Under the pieces are notes generated by a model, which saw nothing but the letters and a program-made list of their open reading frames with translations, was not told where the DNA came from and made no database searches. Source: Enterococcus sp. 4G2_DIV0659 (GTDB taxonomy: Bacteria > Bacillota > Bacilli > Lactobacillales > Enterococcaceae). From it: 64,000 bases of DNA. A program made the position numbers and the translations under genes. The stretch spans positions 2,880,001 to 2,944,000 of the forward strand of contig NZ_NGLE02000001.1 of NCBI RefSeq assembly GCF_002140715.2, read 5' to 3'. Below, piece after piece: positions 62,519 to 64,000 of the stretch. The first letter of the stretch is position 1, and every line of letters starts with the position of its first letter.

Positions 62519-63701
62519 TGATGTTCACCTCTGTTTCTGCTAACGCTTCAAGCACACTTCCTCGAATAACGACACCTAACAATTTATTGTTGTCCGTTAC
62601 AGCAATTGGTGTTGGCGAATCATAAATGATTGGGAAGATATCATTTACCAGCATATCTTTATCAATTGAGGTGATATCAGTGTCCACATAATCAGTTAAT
62701 GGCTTACCAGTTTTACGTGCTTCTAAAGCACGTTCTGCTCGAACAACACCTTTTAATTGACGTTTTTTATCGACAGCTAAGAGCATACTAACCTCTTCTT
62801 GACGCATTCGTGTTAAGGCAACAGTAGGGCCATCAATTTCAATGTTAGTAGTTAGAGCAGGAACCATAATATTTTGAGCTGTCAATACTTTGGAACGATC
62901 CACATCTTCAACGAATGTACGTACATAATCATTAGCTGGGTTGGTTAAAATTTCTTCTCCAGTACCGATTTGCATGATTTGACCATCTTTCATCAAGGCG
63001 ATTCGATCACCAATACGTAAGGCTTCATTTAAATCGTGGGTAATGAAAATGATTGTTTTTTTCACATTTTCTTGTAAATCGACTAATTCATCTTGCATTT
63101 CACGTCGGATTAATGGATCTAGCGCAGAAAAGGCTTCGTCCATCAATAAAATTTCAGGATCATTCGCTAAAGCTCTAGCCAAACCGACACGTTGTTGCAT
63201 ACCACCAGATAATTGATTAGGAAACTGATCTTTAAAAGCAAGTAAACTTGAATTTTCTAGTGCTTTTTCTGCTTTAGCAGTTCGTTCCTCTTTCGGAATC
63301 CCTCGAACTTCTAATCCATACTCTGTATTTTCTAAGATAGTCCGATGAGGAAAAAGCCCAAAATTTTGGAAGACCATACTCATTTTATTTCGGCGAACTT
63401 CCCTTAATCCTTCTTTATCTAATTTGGCAATCTCTTGATTATCAATAAAAATATTTCCAGACGTTGGCTCAATCAAACGATTCAATAAACGAATCAATGT
63501 TGATTTCCCACTACCAGAAAGACCCATAATAACAAAAATTTCACCTTCTTCTACTTCAAAGTTTACATCGTAAACTCCAACAGTAGCACCAGTTTTTTTC
63601 AAGATTTCAGTTTTATCTTTGTTTTCTTTGATCATATCCAGTGCTTGCTTAGATTTTTTACCGAATATTTTTGTTAAATGCGATACTTTTACTTTGGGCA
63701 A
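62511..63701 (-). CDS. opuAA: Glycine betaine transporter ATPase OpuAA with CBS domains
   Basis: The 396-aa protein has Walker [15 protein letters not shown], signature [16 protein letters not shown], Walker [14 protein letters not shown] and a C-terminal CBS pair (about 285-396) that senses ionic strength in OpuA of Lactococcus. The start is TTG 63701 ([20 protein letters not shown]) behind AAGGAGG; the frame is open further upstream only through the leader RNA. Expression is probably set by the two structured leader copies immediately upstream. Confidence 0.94.
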   Translation of the reverse strand: MPKVKVSHLTKIFGKKSKQALDMIKENKDKTEILKKTGATVGVYDVNFEVEEGEIFVIMGLSGSGKSTLIRLLNRLIEPTSGNIFIDNQEIAKLDKEGLREVRRNKMSMVFQNFGLFPHRTILENTEYGLEVRGIPKEERTAKAEKALENSSLLAFKDQFPNQLSGGMQQRVGLARALANDPEILLMDEAFSALDPLIRREMQDELVDLQENVKKTIIFITHDLNEALRIGDRIALMKDGQIMQIGTGEEILTNPANDYVRTFVEDVDRSKVLTAQNIMVPALTTNIEIDGPTVALTRMRQEEVSMLLAVDKKRQLKGVVRAERALEARKTGKPLTDYVDTDITSIDKDMLVNDIFPIIYDSPTPIAVTDNNKLLGVVIRGSVLEALAETEVNINE

Positions 63702-63721
63702 AACAAAATTCCTCCTTATTT

Positions 63722-63838
63722 TAAAAGCTGAGCGAGCTCGTTTAATCTCGACAGGAAAATAGGAAAGTCGGAGAGTGGCGCTTTTAAGCCACAATCAGAT
63801 TTTATCTTTTTCCCGAGAGACAAGCTCGCGAAGCTAGA
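63722..63838 (-). ncRNA. Structured 5' leader RNA, copy 2 (before opuAA)
   Basis: Plus-strand pairs: GCGAGCT 63732-63738 with AGCTCGC 63823-63829, extended outside tandem GA mismatches by AGCT 63726-63729 with AGCT 63832-63835; TCTCG 63746-63750 with CGAGA 63814-63818; GGAAAA 63754-63759 with TTTTCC 63808-63813; GTGGC 63775-63779 with GCCAC 63788-63792. The bases of the outer stem and apical hairpin differ from copy 1 but remain paired. The 3' end (GCTTTTAAAAT then AGGAGG) is shared with copy 1. Confidence 0.7.
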
Positions 63839-63848
63839 TAACCATAAA

Positions 63849-63945
63849 AGCAAAGCCAGCTCGTTCAACTACGACTGAAAAATAGGAAACCCAGAAGGGC
63901 GTTCTACGCCGCATTCAGAGTTCTCTTTTTCAATGAAGCTAGGCC
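63849..63945 (-). ncRNA. Structured 5' leader RNA, copy 3, shorter tandem copy
   Basis: Directly upstream of copy 2. GCCAGCT 63855-63861 pairs with AGCT-A-GGC 63937-63944, TGAAAAA 63876-63882 with TTTTTCA 63926-63932, and GGCG 63898-63901 with CGCC 63907-63910. It keeps AATAGGAAA and the CTAGC start but lacks the CCCGAGAG segment. The middle stem TGAAAAA/TTTTTCA replaces GGAAAA/TTTTCC of copies 1 and 2, which is compensatory change. Confidence 0.6.
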
Positions 63946-64000
63946 ATAGTTGATAATGGTGCTTGATTTTGCTTGAGCATGTACGTTGAAACATTCACTA

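Noticed and set aside
63722..63945. c-di-AMP (ydaO) riboswitch before opuAA
   Set aside because: The conserved ydaO core elements are missing, the element is too simple (a single rod), and it lacks the ydaO pseudosymmetric helices.

Overview
The window is a low-GC, densely packed Firmicutes chromosome segment that reads as Enterococcus; the species cannot be fixed from the sequence alone. Supporting points are purine-rich AGGAGG ribosome binding sites, intrinsic terminators after most transcription units, frequent TTG and GTG starts, a WxL-type surface protein, a FemX-type branching enzyme, an MtnN-PncA-NudF operon, and a spx-mecA-coiA-pepF-spxH-CYTH-relQ-nadK-RluA block that matches the Bacillus yjbD-yjbO neighbourhood. 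I see no rRNA, tRNA, CRISPR array, prophage or insertion sequence. About 60 protein genes are supported.

Layout. 1-2.5 kb: the end of a secreted peptide locus whose frame is split, a Nudix-winged-helix regulator, the biotin transporter bioY and a CHY zinc-finger protein. 2.8-8.7 kb: a large WxL/MucBP-like surface protein, the xpaC-telA pair and a lipoprotein. 8.8-11 kb: a nudF-mtnN-pncA salvage operon. 11-14.8 kb: LtrA-like membrane protein, GIY-YIG protein, an rRNA/tRNA-type methyltransferase, GNAT and PlsC. 14.9-22.5 kb: sbcDC plus a SWIM/SNF2 helicase. 22.7-28.2 kb: HAD phosphatase, two orphan small proteins, an ABC exporter and trpS. 28.5-38.4 kb: the spx/mecA/stringent-response block ending with mgtE. 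38.5-46 kb: a TetR unit with two large palindromes, cutC, rlmA, trmL with a structured leader, VOC, phosphatase and recD2. 46-54 kb: a MetI-like enzyme, a lipid kinase, queT under a preQ1-I riboswitch, femX and a panT-coaC-coaB-reductase operon in which coaB is frameshifted. 54.3-58.8 kb: a polyamine regulator with potABCD. 59-64 kb: a glucosaminidase/CHAP hydrolase and the glycine-betaine transporter opuAA-opuABC.

The most unusual signal is a repeated, covarying 5' leader RNA of about 110 nt. One copy sits directly upstream of telA and two tandem copies sit directly upstream of opuAA, all in the sense orientation, and the two gene-proximal copies run into the same sequence just before the AGGAGG site. 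The outer stem, an A-rich middle stem and the apical hairpin are all kept while their bases change, which points to a structured cis-regulatory RNA, possibly an osmotic or envelope-stress riboswitch that I cannot assign to a known class. Other points worth checking are the A8-tract frameshift in the normally essential coaB, the three-hairpin transcript in front of trmL, the TetR palindromes, a family of terminator-associated repeats, and a short hydrophobic ORF with a ribosome site inside a hairpin near 60.6 kb.
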